Shown: one piece after another, positions 16,901 to 24,541 of the stretch
Numbering within the stretch: the first letter of the stretch is position 1
Layout of the letters: every line of letters begins with the position of its first letter
Source: CAZICM01 sp964537685
GTDB lineage: Bacteria > Myxococcota_A > Polyangia > Polyangiales > Polyangiaceae
Direction of reading: 5' to 3'
Assembly (NCBI GenBank): GCA_964537685.1
Contig: CAZICM010000048.1
Span: 1-64,000, forward strand
DNA length: 64,000 nt
Notes under the pieces: model-generated
Told to the model about the DNA's origin: nothing
Database searches by the model: none
What the model saw: the letters and a program-made list of their open reading frames with translations, nothing else
Position numbers and translations under genes: made by a program

Positions 16901-17595
16901 GTGCCAATCCATAGATGGCCAGTGGCATCCTCTAGTATTCGAAGCACCGGTGCATCGGGAAAGCCATCGGCCTTGCCCAAGGGCGTGAAGGTTTGATTGG
17001 CGTAGCGAATCAGTCCCCGGTCGCTGGTGCCGATATAGAGCGCGCCCGCGCTGTCGAAACTGAGGGAGATGATCGCGTCGCCGGTGGGATATTGAGAGGC
17101 TGTGAAGCTCGTTATCTTGCGGCTGTTTTCGAGCTTGTGCAGGCCGCCTCCATTGGTGCCGATCCATAGAACGCCTGAAGCGTCTCCTGCGATGGCGGAG
17201 ATGGATTCGTTGGGTAGCCCCGCGATGCGCTCGAAATGCTCGGCGCTCCGTTTGAGCAGGCCATCAACGGTGCCGATCCAGAGCTCGCCCTCGGCGCCGT
17301 AATGCAAGGCTGTGATCCAGTTTGCAGTGAGCTCGTTGGTGTTTTGTTTATCGAAGATTGTGAAGCGTATGCCGTCGAAGCGGGCCAAGCCTTCGTACGT
17401 GCCAAGCCACAGATATCCATCGCGATCCTGAGCCATCGTGAGGACGGAGTTTTGCGGAAGGCCCTGAGATGAAAGCCATTTGTCATGCCCGTATTGCGTG
17501 AGCGCCTTGCGGGGATCGAGAGCAGCGGCTTGCGCGGGAACGAGGCAGGCAAGGGCGGCCAGGGCGCGGATAACGCTCGTTTTTCGGATGCGCAT
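13933..17595 (-). CDS. Hybrid sensor histidine kinase with beta-propeller sensor and zinc ribbon inside the DHp domain
   Basis: 1220 residues. A signal peptide (1-25) is followed by about 13 Reg_prop-type propeller repeats (DRDGYLWLGTYEGLARFDG style) to about residue 640, then a Y_Y_Y domain (about 645-745) and one membrane helix (753-771). The cytoplasmic kinase follows: H-box NISHELYTPLNAIL with His813, an ATPase domain with NLISNAIKFS, DEGIGI and GGTGLGLAIAK, and a C-terminal receiver with Asp1144 in LDIMMP. Architecture is that of hybrid two-component systems sensing periplasmic ligands. Oddly, Cys841-x2-Cys844 and Cys862-x2-Cys865 form a zinc-ribbon-like insert between the two DHp helices; helix 2 resumes at VIKHLTTLKRSGIHLQNVI. 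It probably signals to the receiver-GGDEF gene just downstream. Confidence 0.92.
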   Translation of the reverse strand: MRIRKTSVIRALAALACLVPAQAAALDPRKALTQYGHDKWLSSQGLPQNSVLTMAQDRDGYLWLGTYEGLARFDGIRFTIFDKQNTNELTANWITALHYGAEGELWIGTVDGLLKRSAEHFERIAGLPNESISAIAGDASGVLWIGTNGGGLHKLENSRKITSFTASQYPTGDAIISLSFDSAGALYIGTSDRGLIRYANQTFTPLGKADGFPDAPVLRILEDATGHLWIGTRGDGLHRLKKDSPRIFRDTDGLPSNTINDIFQDRDNNLFVATSNGIARFDRDKFSALTPKPGTQSPDIRMLLEDPEGSLWMGTETEGLQRLRDGSFITYSSDEGLSNNMVRSILEDSSGILWIATHGGGLNRFENGRVAEKKYTAKDGIGGDVVWGLYEDTNKSLWIGTLGGDLGRIASGEIHTLSKNEGLPVNVASSFAEHEGALWIGSEGLIQYKDGLFSVWGAERGMPKTTVNCLYEDRQKTLWICTVAHGLGRMANNQIEFLSSKNGLAGDNAVSVTEDAEGILWIATSGGLSRYKNGVLKSFTRGAGLYDSALHHVLVDDMGGLWMSTNKGIFSVKKSDIDAYEAGQIPSIPSRSFGAADGMKNAECNGGTQPAGFKRRDGTLWFATIEGVTSINPNELKKNPKPPPVHIERVIADNVEIPHSNNMKLSAGTRRLELDYTALSFLDPAKVVFKYKLEGYDTEWNYGDTRRSAYYTNLPPGQYKFHVIAANNDGIWNETGASLSLYLEPHFYQTKTFIALLILSAMLLVGGSYGIRINILKRREKALRAHNAELAEALAAAQEAARLKGEFVANISHELYTPLNAILNIPDGLLNLYTKTEIAECSACRTRFELELGDQIDDGTECPECKAKGSLRLDTTWQFGGAADTIVKHLTTLKRSGIHLQNVINDVLDFSRLEAGKMTLQPQIVQVGSLFDDLSATLSPLSHQKKITLDFKHDPPDLSLEADPVKCAQILINLISNAIKFSHDGGSIEIRARKDGAQCIFSVKDEGIGIAPEHHEAIFESFHQVDGGHTRRVGGTGLGLAIAKQLVLLHEGSISVESELGHGSTFSVTLPIKSPTAPKKWIAHDELAHPDAKKLIVALDDEPIALETLKLALRPLNCEVIGLTDPGKLDALITHKAPDLIILDIMMPRKSGLRLLRELKSSDQTKHIPILVSSAFRENRDLCISLGAQWLGKPYGSTELITAVRGILRAPQKPSPNERT

Positions 17596-17620
17596 CGCGC
17601 GCTGAGTATAGGGGCAGGGC

Positions 17621-19507
17621 TTATTCGACCGTCACTGTTTTGGCGAGATTGCGGGGCTGGTCGATATCCGTGCCTTTGAAATCGGCGGTGTAGTACGCAA
17701 GGAGTTGAAGGGGAACGACGGAGAGCAAGGGCGAGATCAATTCATCGGCGGCCGGAATGAAAATGATGTCGTCGGCGAGTTTTGAAACGGCCTGATCGCC
17801 TTCTGTGACGACAGCGATGATGCGGCCTTCGCGGGCTGCGACTTCTTGAACGTTGGATGCGATTTTTTCGTAGAGGCGATCGCGGGGAGCGATGACAACC
17901 ACGGGCATTTGCGCGTCGATGAGTGCGATTGGGCCGTGTTTCATTTCGCCCGCGGCATAGCCTTCGGCGTGGATGTAGGAAATTTCCTTGAGCTTTAGCG
18001 CGCCCTCGAGGGCGACGGCGTACGAGAGTCCTCGGCCCAGAAATAGGCAGTCGTGTACATGCGCCGACACGAGCTGTTTGCGTGCGATGGCGCGGACTTC
18101 GTCGGCGCTCCTGAGGAGATGCCGCATGTGCTTCGGGACTTCGATGAGGTACTGCAAGAGCTCGGTGGCGCGGGGCGCGGAAAGGGTTTTCCGGTGCTTG
18201 CCGAGGAAGACGGCCAGCATGAAGAGCGCTACGAGTTCGGCCGTGAAGCATTTGGTCGACGCGACGCCAATTTCAGGCCCAGCGTAGGTGTAGAGCGTTC
18301 CGTGGGCCGCGCGGGCGATGGCGCTTCCAAGTACGTTGACGATGCTGAGCACTGTCGCGCCCCGGTTCCGGCTGTCGTGAACTGCGGCGAGGGTGTCGGC
18401 GGTCTCGCCCGATTGGGAGACGGCGATGACGAGATCGGAGGGGCCGAGAGGCAAATCGCGGTAGCGGAATTCGCTTGCGAGGTCGACTTCTGTAGGGATT
18501 TTTGAAAAGTTTTCGATCCAGGCGCGGCCGACCATTGAAGCGTGAAAACTGGTGCCGCAGGCGATGAGGATAATGCGCTGGATGCCAGCGGCTTGCTCCG
18601 GCGAAATGCCGATGCCGTCGGGGATGAAGTCCATGTGCTCGTAGGCGAGATGGCCGCGGAGTGTGTTTTCAACGGCGGTGGGCTGCTCGTGAATTTCTTT
18701 GAGCATGAAGTGTTTGAAGCCTTGTTTTTCCGCCTGCGCCGGTGACCAGTCGATGTGCTTGATCGGGCGCGTGATGACAGCGGGCTCCCCTTGGGCTCCT
18801 TCGTCGTGAATGCGTTCAATGCGCACGCTGCCGGGACGAAGTTCGGCTGCGTCGCCGTCCTCGAGGAAGATGATGGAGCGGGTGTGGGGAAGCAGTGCGG
18901 GCACGTCGCTGGCCGCGAAGGTTTCGCCTTCGCCCAGCCCGATGACGAGAGGGCTCGCGCTTTTTGCGACGACGATCGTATCGGGGAAACGGCTGCTGAC
19001 GATGGCCAGGGCATAGGCGCCGCGGACTCGCTTGAGCGCGCGTTTGGTCGCTTCGAGAAGGGATGGTGCGCCGCGCAAGAGCTCTATGTCGATGAGGTGA
19101 GCCGCAACTTCTGTGTCTGTCTCCGAGCTAAAGCTGCGGCCTGCGGCCAAGATCTCCGCGCGGAGCTCGATATGATTCTCGAGGATGCCGTTGTGAATGA
19201 CGGCTACATCTCCGGCCACATGCGGATGCGCGTTGTTCACGGCTGCGCGGCCATGTGTTGCCCAGCGCGTATGCCCAAGCCCGACCGAGCCTGTGAGCGG
19301 GGTTCGGCTCAGGGCTTCATCCAGCCGGGATAATTTGCCGACGGTGCGCAAGATAGTCAGGTTGGGCTTGCGCGTTGAATCGGCTTCATCGGGCGTGAGC
19401 ACCGCGAGGCCGGCCGAGTCGTATCCCCGGTATTCAAGCCGCCGAAGGCCATCGACCAAGATCGGAACGCAGGAGCGGGAACCGGTGTAACCAACAATGC
19501 CGCACAT
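17621..19507 (-). CDS. glmS: Glutamine--fructose-6-phosphate aminotransferase (isomerizing)
   Basis: 628 residues starting MCGIVGYTG, so that Cys becomes the N-terminal nucleophile after Met removal; longer in-frame upstream starts would destroy this and are rejected. GGAG precedes the ATG. The glutaminase domain has HTRWATHG and HNGILENH. Two SIS domains follow with ACGTSFHASMVG and SQSGETADTLAAV, and the C-terminal ISYIHAEGYAAGEMKHGP plus DQPRNLAKTVTVE are diagnostic. It makes glucosamine-6-phosphate from fructose-6-phosphate and glutamine, the entry step to UDP-GlcNAc for peptidoglycan and LPS. It is divergent from the glmM-like gene, with about 110 bases between start codons. Confidence 0.97.
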   Translation of the reverse strand: MCGIVGYTGSRSCVPILVDGLRRLEYRGYDSAGLAVLTPDEADSTRKPNLTILRTVGKLSRLDEALSRTPLTGSVGLGHTRWATHGRAAVNNAHPHVAGDVAVIHNGILENHIELRAEILAAGRSFSSETDTEVAAHLIDIELLRGAPSLLEATKRALKRVRGAYALAIVSSRFPDTIVVAKSASPLVIGLGEGETFAASDVPALLPHTRSIIFLEDGDAAELRPGSVRIERIHDEGAQGEPAVITRPIKHIDWSPAQAEKQGFKHFMLKEIHEQPTAVENTLRGHLAYEHMDFIPDGIGISPEQAAGIQRIILIACGTSFHASMVGRAWIENFSKIPTEVDLASEFRYRDLPLGPSDLVIAVSQSGETADTLAAVHDSRNRGATVLSIVNVLGSAIARAAHGTLYTYAGPEIGVASTKCFTAELVALFMLAVFLGKHRKTLSAPRATELLQYLIEVPKHMRHLLRSADEVRAIARKQLVSAHVHDCLFLGRGLSYAVALEGALKLKEISYIHAEGYAAGEMKHGPIALIDAQMPVVVIAPRDRLYEKIASNVQEVAAREGRIIAVVTEGDQAVSKLADDIIFIPAADELISPLLSVVPLQLLAYYTADFKGTDIDQPRNLAKTVTVE

Positions 19508-19619
19508 AGTTAAAAACTCCATTGGCACAGGCGCGTGTGGGAGTCACGCGGCAGCCGGAGCCGCTTGAAGGCTTGTTTCATAGGTCCCTGCGCTCTCATC
19601 GTGATATGAACGGATTCGA

Positions 19620-21008
19620 ATGAAACGCACGCATTTTGGAGCCGATGGTATTCGTGGCCGCGCGCTGGTTCAGCCGCTTTCGCTTTCGGATATGCATCGC
19701 TGGGGGGCCGCGTGGGCGAAGGTTGCGCATTCTAAAGGGATGCAAACGCTGGTGTTGGGCTGGGATCCGCGGCCGAGCGCTGTGTCGATGGCCCGGGCGT
19801 TTGTAGACGGGGCCGAGTCAACTCTTTCGGTGCGCGTGCTGGGAATGGCGCCCACTCCGGCAATTGCTTTTGCTGCGAAGGAGGCGCGGAAGGCGTGGGG
19901 TGTTGTGCTCAGTGCAGGTCACGGGCCTTCGTCGGATAACGGTCTCCGGGGATTCGATCAGCACGGCTGCAAGCTTCAGGAAGCCGACGAAGCGCTGATC
20001 GAAGAGGCGTATGAGAGCGCGGAGCCTCCCGCATCGGCGGCACAAAAGACCGAGCGCGGGCTAGAAATCGATCCTGCAGGCATGGATTCATATCTGTCCG
20101 CCGTTGGCACGATTTCATTGCCTGATCATTGTAAAGTAGTGGTTGATTGCGCTTATGGAGCCGTAGCTCCGTATGCTCAGCGCATTCTACAGGGTGGATC
20201 GATTCATTGGCTTGGTGTGCCCGAAGATGAATCAAAGCTAAATACGAACGTTGGTGTAAATAATCTGGATGCATTGAAAGCGGCGGTGCGGGAATTTCGA
20301 GCAGATATTGGCATTACATTCGATGGAGATGGCGATCGCTGTCTTATGATCGATCCTGGAGGCGGACTCCTCGATGGTGATCAAATGCTGTGGCTGCTGG
20401 TGCGGCGTCGTATCGAGATGAATGATCCTCCGAGCGGGGTTGTGGGCACGGTGCTCAGCAACGAAGGCTTGGCGCTGGCGCTGTCGGAAGCGGGTATCCG
20501 CTTTGTCCGGGCAGCGGTGGGCGACAAGTTTTTAAGCTGGGCGCTTCGCGATCATGGCTGGGATTTGGGCGCCGAACCTTCAGGGCATTTGGTGCAGCGG
20601 CGCCGATCGCCCACGGGAGATGGGCTTCTGTCGGCGCTGACGGTGCTCGGCGAACTCTTGGGCCGCAAACCCTCTGAACGCTGGGCGTTCCGCTTCGTGC
20701 CATGGCCTGTGCGGTCGATGAACATCAACGCACCTCGCGTTGTGCCGCTGGAAGCGTGCGCAAAGCTCAGGGCGGTGATGGACACCTATGCACAGTCGAA
20801 GAGCAGCGAGCTTCGCGCGGTTGTGCGCTGGTCGGGTGCGGAGCCAAAGCTCCGGCTTATTGTTGAGGGGAAGACAGCAGTGATTGCGGAGGAAGCGCTG
20901 GGCCGGCTTCGGGACGCCGCCCGCGCGGATTTGCAGGCTCACAGTGCGGAGCCGCCTTCATCCACGGGCGAGCATCCCTCGTCCTCGCTTGGACCATTTA
21001 GTTCCTAA
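19620..21008 (+). CDS. glmM: Phosphoglucosamine mutase-like protein lacking the catalytic serine
   Basis: 462 residues of the alpha-D-phosphohexomutase family. FGADGIRGR starts the protein, LGWDPRPS is the domain 1 motif, and FDGDGDRCLMID is the metal-binding loop. AEPSGHLVQ is the sugar loop (usually GEQSGH) and RWSGAEPKLRLI the phosphate loop (usually RPSGTEP). The position next to glmS supports a GlmM role, converting GlcN-6-P to GlcN-1-P. The active-site motif, normally SASHNP with a phosphoserine, reads SAGHGP here (Gly100 at the Ser position). With three altered active-site loops it may be inactive, regulatory, or use another residue such as the following SSDNG serines. Its stop overlaps the convergent gene's stop by 3 bases. 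Confidence 0.85.
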   Translation: MKRTHFGADGIRGRALVQPLSLSDMHRWGAAWAKVAHSKGMQTLVLGWDPRPSAVSMARAFVDGAESTLSVRVLGMAPTPAIAFAAKEARKAWGVVLSAGHGPSSDNGLRGFDQHGCKLQEADEALIEEAYESAEPPASAAQKTERGLEIDPAGMDSYLSAVGTISLPDHCKVVVDCAYGAVAPYAQRILQGGSIHWLGVPEDESKLNTNVGVNNLDALKAAVREFRADIGITFDGDGDRCLMIDPGGGLLDGDQMLWLLVRRRIEMNDPPSGVVGTVLSNEGLALALSEAGIRFVRAAVGDKFLSWALRDHGWDLGAEPSGHLVQRRRSPTGDGLLSALTVLGELLGRKPSERWAFRFVPWPVRSMNINAPRVVPLEACAKLRAVMDTYAQSKSSELRAVVRWSGAEPKLRLIVEGKTAVIAEEALGRLRDAARADLQAHSAEPPSSTGEHPSSSLGPFSS

Positions 21009-22507
21009 GGGCATTGCGTTCCATCGACGCAAACGGGGAAGTTTGAGCCTGGGAACGTGCAGCAGGTCGTGCCCGCGCCGCATTCATTGCAGGGACAGGC
21101 GTTGCATCCCGGAGGCGCGAAGTAGTTCTGGCAGTTGCCCGCCGCGCACACTTCGTTGGAGTTGCAGTTCTGTCCGCACTGCCCGCAGTGAACAGGGTTG
21201 TTTTGGAATTCGGCGTCCGACAGACAGGCTCCGTTGCAATTGGTCTGGCCGATGGATTGACATGTGATCTGCTGGCAGGCGCCGTCCACGCAGACCTGGC
21301 CGTTGTTGCATTGGTTGCCGCATGCGCCGCAGTTAAAGGCGCTGTTCATTACATCCGAGCAGCCCTGTCCGCACTGCATAAAGCCGGGAAGACAGGCGCA
21401 ATTGCCTCCGTTGCAATACTGGCGGTTGTTGCACTGCTGCCCGCACTGTCCGCAGTCCTCGGGGCTCGTGTCGAGGCTCACGCAGGTGTTGTTGCAGGTG
21501 GTGCCGCCTTGGCAGGAGCACTGTCCGTTGTTGCACGCCGAGCCTTGATCACACGCCTGGAAACATGCGCTGCAATGGTTGGGGTCTGACATGATGTCGA
21601 CGCAGGCATTGCCGCACTGGATTTTGCCCGCGGGACACACGCAATTGCCTGAAACGCACGACTCGCCGGGGTTGCATTGATTCTGGCAGGCGCCGCAATT
21701 GTTGGGATCTGTCGACACATCGGAGCAGCCTGAATTGCACGCGAGTTTGCCCGCAGGACACACGCAGTTGCCCGATACGCATGTGGCATCGACCGTGCAG
21801 TCATTGCCGCAGCCTCCGCAGTTGTTGGGATCTTTTGAAACATCCACGCAGCCTGTCGCACCGCCGCAATTGACGGCGCCCTGCATACACGCGCACACGC
21901 CGGACACGCACATTCCATTCGGTCCGCACGACACGCCGCACGCGCCGCAGTTGTCCGCGTCCGTTGAAAGATCGGCGCACACGCCCGTGTTGTTACAAGC
22001 GATTGTTCCCATCGGACATGGACCGCAATTGCCCGATACGCATTCTTGACCCATCAAACAGGCTTGATCGCATTGGCCGCAGTTCATGGGATTGGTAGAC
22101 ACATCGACGCAGCCGTCCGGACAGGTCACGAGCCCCGGATTGCATTCGCAGATGCCGTTGGCATTGCAGGTTGCGCCTGGATTGCACGGGCCTTGTCCGC
22201 CGCAGTCGCACGCGCCGTTCACACACGAGCCATTGCCGCATGCGACACCGCAGGCTCCGCAGTTGGCCGGATCGCTTTGCGTGTCGACGCACGCTGTACC
22301 GCAAACGGTTTGCGTGCAGCCACTATTGCCGCCCGCTCCTCCGCTTCCTGTTGCGCCTCCGCCCGACGAGCTGCTGGTGGTGCCGCTGCCCGTGGAAAGC
22401 CCTGTATCGTCGCCGCCGCATCCCGCGGGCGATCCGATTAACGCCGCCGCGGCCACCGCAAACAAGGCCGCAATAGAAAATCCTGAACCCATTCGAAGAG
22501 AAGCCAT
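21005..22507 (-). CDS. Large cysteine-rich repeat lipoprotein or exported protein
   Basis: 500 residues. A hydrophobic signal segment ends near SPAGCGGD, so Cys30 could be lipidated. A Ser/Gly-rich spacer (about 35-60) is followed by about ten repeats of 35-40 residues. These have the pattern CVDVSxDPxNCGxCGxxC, then xxGxxCVxGxCxC, to the C-terminus. This is the repeat seen in many myxobacterial exported proteins and resembles Stig1-type repeats. The cysteines are even in spacing and probably form disulfides outside the cytoplasm. No enzyme motif is present. Function is unknown; adhesion or surface decoration are guesses. A related smaller gene lies immediately upstream on the same strand. 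Confidence 0.85.
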   Translation of the reverse strand: MASLRMGSGFSIAALFAVAAAALIGSPAGCGGDDTGLSTGSGTTSSSSGGGATGSGGAGGNSGCTQTVCGTACVDTQSDPANCGACGVACGNGSCVNGACDCGGQGPCNPGATCNANGICECNPGLVTCPDGCVDVSTNPMNCGQCDQACLMGQECVSGNCGPCPMGTIACNNTGVCADLSTDADNCGACGVSCGPNGMCVSGVCACMQGAVNCGGATGCVDVSKDPNNCGGCGNDCTVDATCVSGNCVCPAGKLACNSGCSDVSTDPNNCGACQNQCNPGESCVSGNCVCPAGKIQCGNACVDIMSDPNHCSACFQACDQGSACNNGQCSCQGGTTCNNTCVSLDTSPEDCGQCGQQCNNRQYCNGGNCACLPGFMQCGQGCSDVMNSAFNCGACGNQCNNGQVCVDGACQQITCQSIGQTNCNGACLSDAEFQNNPVHCGQCGQNCNSNEVCAAGNCQNYFAPPGCNACPCNECGAGTTCCTFPGSNFPVCVDGTQCP

Positions 22508-22662
22508 GTCGCCTCCGGTTTATAAGTTGCACGGGCCCAGTTCTGTGATGGGCCGTTTCCAGGGGCTTAAGAGCCTGCGCCCCGGCCGGATGGTTCACTT
22601 ATTTTGCGGATGCGCCGCCGGCGCTTGTCAGCGGGTCAATTTTATCGAATTGAAAAATGATT

Positions 22663-23388
22663 CTATATACATTTCCCATTGATGCATATTTTTCGTTCGG
22701 AGCATGAATTTTCGCAGGATCCGCAATGCTGATTATCGCTGGATGGATCAATGCAAACATCGTTGCATTCCATTTGATCAAGTTTGCATTTGCAAGTTCC
22801 GGCCACACACGATTGGCCACCCTTACAAGAATGATCGCACTCACCACAGTGGGTATTGTTGGATTTCAGATCGACACAGCTTCCATCGCAGATCGCATCG
22901 TCGGAAGAGCATGCCCCGTTTTCGCATTTGCCATCGGCGCATGTACCGCTCTCGCATTCGTTTTCGCATGCGCCGCAGTTGTTTGGATCGACTTCGAGGG
23001 TCGAGCAGACACCGTGGCATTTGGTCTGTCCGGGCGGGCATATGCAGCTTCCCGCGCTGCAAAAAGAGCCGTCCTCGCACCGCGTATCGCAGTCGCCGCA
23101 GTGCGAATTGCTCGTTGCGAGATCGAAACATTCGCCATCGCAGCGCGTGGTCTTGGGAGGGCACTGTTTGGAATCATTGCCTCCCCCCCCATGATCATCG
23201 CCACCCCCTCCGCCCCGGCCTGCGTCCGAAAAGACCAAGCCTTGAATGATGGTATCGCCGCAGCCTTGGACGAGGCCCCAAAGAAGCGCGCTTACAAGGA
23301 AAAGCACCGATTTGCGTGCCGCCGGCAGATACAGCATGACCTCTCGCAATCGATCGCGTTGACGTGGAGTTGGTGGTCGACTTTTCAT
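22663..23388 (-). CDS. Cysteine-rich repeat exported protein, paralogue of the neighbour
   Basis: 241 residues from the ATG at 23388, the first start not overlapping the upstream gene; ATGs at 23436 and 23337 are also in frame. A hydrophobic segment (SVLFLVSALLWGLVQGC) with a lipobox-like end is followed by a Gly/Asp-rich spacer. Then come about four cysteine repeats of the same type as in the neighbouring 500-residue protein (CFDLATSNSHCGDCDTRC and CVDLKSNNTHCGECDHSC). It may be the last gene of the sigma/FecR operon, since it follows the 23417 stop by 28 bases. Function unknown. Confidence 0.78.
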   Translation of the reverse strand: MKSRPPTPRQRDRLREVMLYLPAARKSVLFLVSALLWGLVQGCGDTIIQGLVFSDAGRGGGGGDDHGGGGNDSKQCPPKTTRCDGECFDLATSNSHCGDCDTRCEDGSFCSAGSCICPPGQTKCHGVCSTLEVDPNNCGACENECESGTCADGKCENGACSSDDAICDGSCVDLKSNNTHCGECDHSCKGGQSCVAGTCKCKLDQMECNDVCIDPSSDNQHCGSCENSCSERKICINGKCI

Positions 23389-23416
23389 ACTAGAGCCTTG
23401 AGAAGGCCGTTCCGGA

Positions 23417-24541
23417 TCAGAAAAAAGCCGTTTCAAGCCCGAGGCTCAACAGGAGCAGGGGCCTTCCAAACACTGTGCTTTCCGCGTTTGCATCGCTTTG
23501 AATAACGGGCCTTGGGATGGCCATTCCGCCCAACACATCGGCGCGAACCGCAAGGCGCGGCAAGGCCCGGTACGCGGCAAAGGCGCGCGCGTACGGCAGC
23601 GCATAGGGCACGGTTCCATCGCGGCCTTGGAAAATAGGGTCGGACGCTTCACCGTCGAAGGCCAGAAAGCTGAGCGAGAGCCCTGCGCCGGCACCCAATT
23701 CAAAAGGCGGGGGGACACCCAATGCATGCAGCCATCCTCCGATTCCAATCGAGGTGGAGCGGATTTTGATTGTTCCCGCGCTGGACTGGATCGTGGAGGG
23801 GGCCACCGGAGCGATCACCATAAAATCGCCGCTGAAAAGAGGCGTGATCCGGTGAGAAATGCCGCCAAGAGTGCCTCCCCCGATGGAGAGCGAGGAGCCG
23901 GGGTGAAGGATAAGCGAAGGCGCAATGTATAGCGATGTCGATAAATTCGATGATTTATTATGTGTAATTGGTTGTATTGACTGCGATTCTTTATTTGGCG
24001 ATGCGGGTAGAGCGCTGTTGGCCGGTGGAGACGGCCGCGGCGCGGGGGCTGGCGTCGTTGTTGGCGCCGGGGGAGCGGACGAAGGCGCTGGCGGCGGTGT
24101 GGTGTGATCCTTCGTCAGGGCGGCACCAATCAAGCGGGCGCGCAGAATCTCGACGGTGCGAAGCGCGAGCGCGGCCGCTGGATCGTCGCCTTCATTGGGT
24201 TTTTCATCGATAGATTCCTCGAGAGATAGAGCTTCAGAGCCCGCTGTTTTTGAGGGAGTGACCCACAACTTCACCGATTTCCGCGATGGCATGACCCGCA
24301 CGGCCGCGCTTACCCGCTGCTCTTCCGCCAAGACCGAAAGCCGGCCCTCCAGCGAAGGCGTAACGATCGCCGTAATTCCCAGGGCAATCAGCTCATTGAC
24401 GAGATGCGAGGCGACTTCATCGCCCGGCGACGACGCGATCACCAGCACGCGCACTTCGTTGTCGGCATAGGCAGGAGCCGCAACCAGCAGTTGCACGAAG
24501 ACGGCAGATAAAGCGGCGATACGGATAAAGCGTCGTTTCAA
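23417..24541 (-). CDS. Exported protein of unknown function with outer-membrane-like C-terminus
   Basis: 374 residues. The start is TTG, overlapping the FecR stop as TTGA, and is chosen because it gives a textbook signal peptide (MKRRFIRIAALSAVFVQLL, cleavage near AYA-DN). Residues 27-140 form an alpha/beta-looking domain. Residues about 145-190 are Pro/Ala/Ser-rich, a likely periplasmic linker. The C-terminal 180 residues have alternating hydrophobic strands (SLYIAPSLILHPGSSLSIGG) and end in Phe, as outer-membrane barrels often do. In myxobacteria such proteins are commonly encoded after ECF sigma and FecR genes; no specific function is known to me. Confidence 0.75.
   Translation of the reverse strand: MKRRFIRIAALSAVFVQLLVAAPAYADNEVRVLVIASSPGDEVASHLVNELIALGITAIVTPSLEGRLSVLAEEQRVSAAVRVMPSRKSVKLWVTPSKTAGSEALSLEESIDEKPNEGDDPAAALALRTVEILRARLIGAALTKDHTTPPPAPSSAPPAPTTTPAPAPRPSPPANSALPASPNKESQSIQPITHNKSSNLSTSLYIAPSLILHPGSSLSIGGGTLGGISHRITPLFSGDFMVIAPVAPSTIQSSAGTIKIRSTSIGIGGWLHALGVPPPFELGAGAGLSLSFLAFDGEASDPIFQGRDGTVPYALPYARAFAAYRALPRLAVRADVLGGMAIPRPVIQSDANAESTVFGRPLLLLSLGLETAFF

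Noticed and set aside
22726..23505. Plus-strand frame of about 259 codons across the cysteine-repeat gene
   Set aside because: It shows only the reverse complement of a repetitive Cys/Gly sequence; the minus-strand gene has the signal peptide and repeats.
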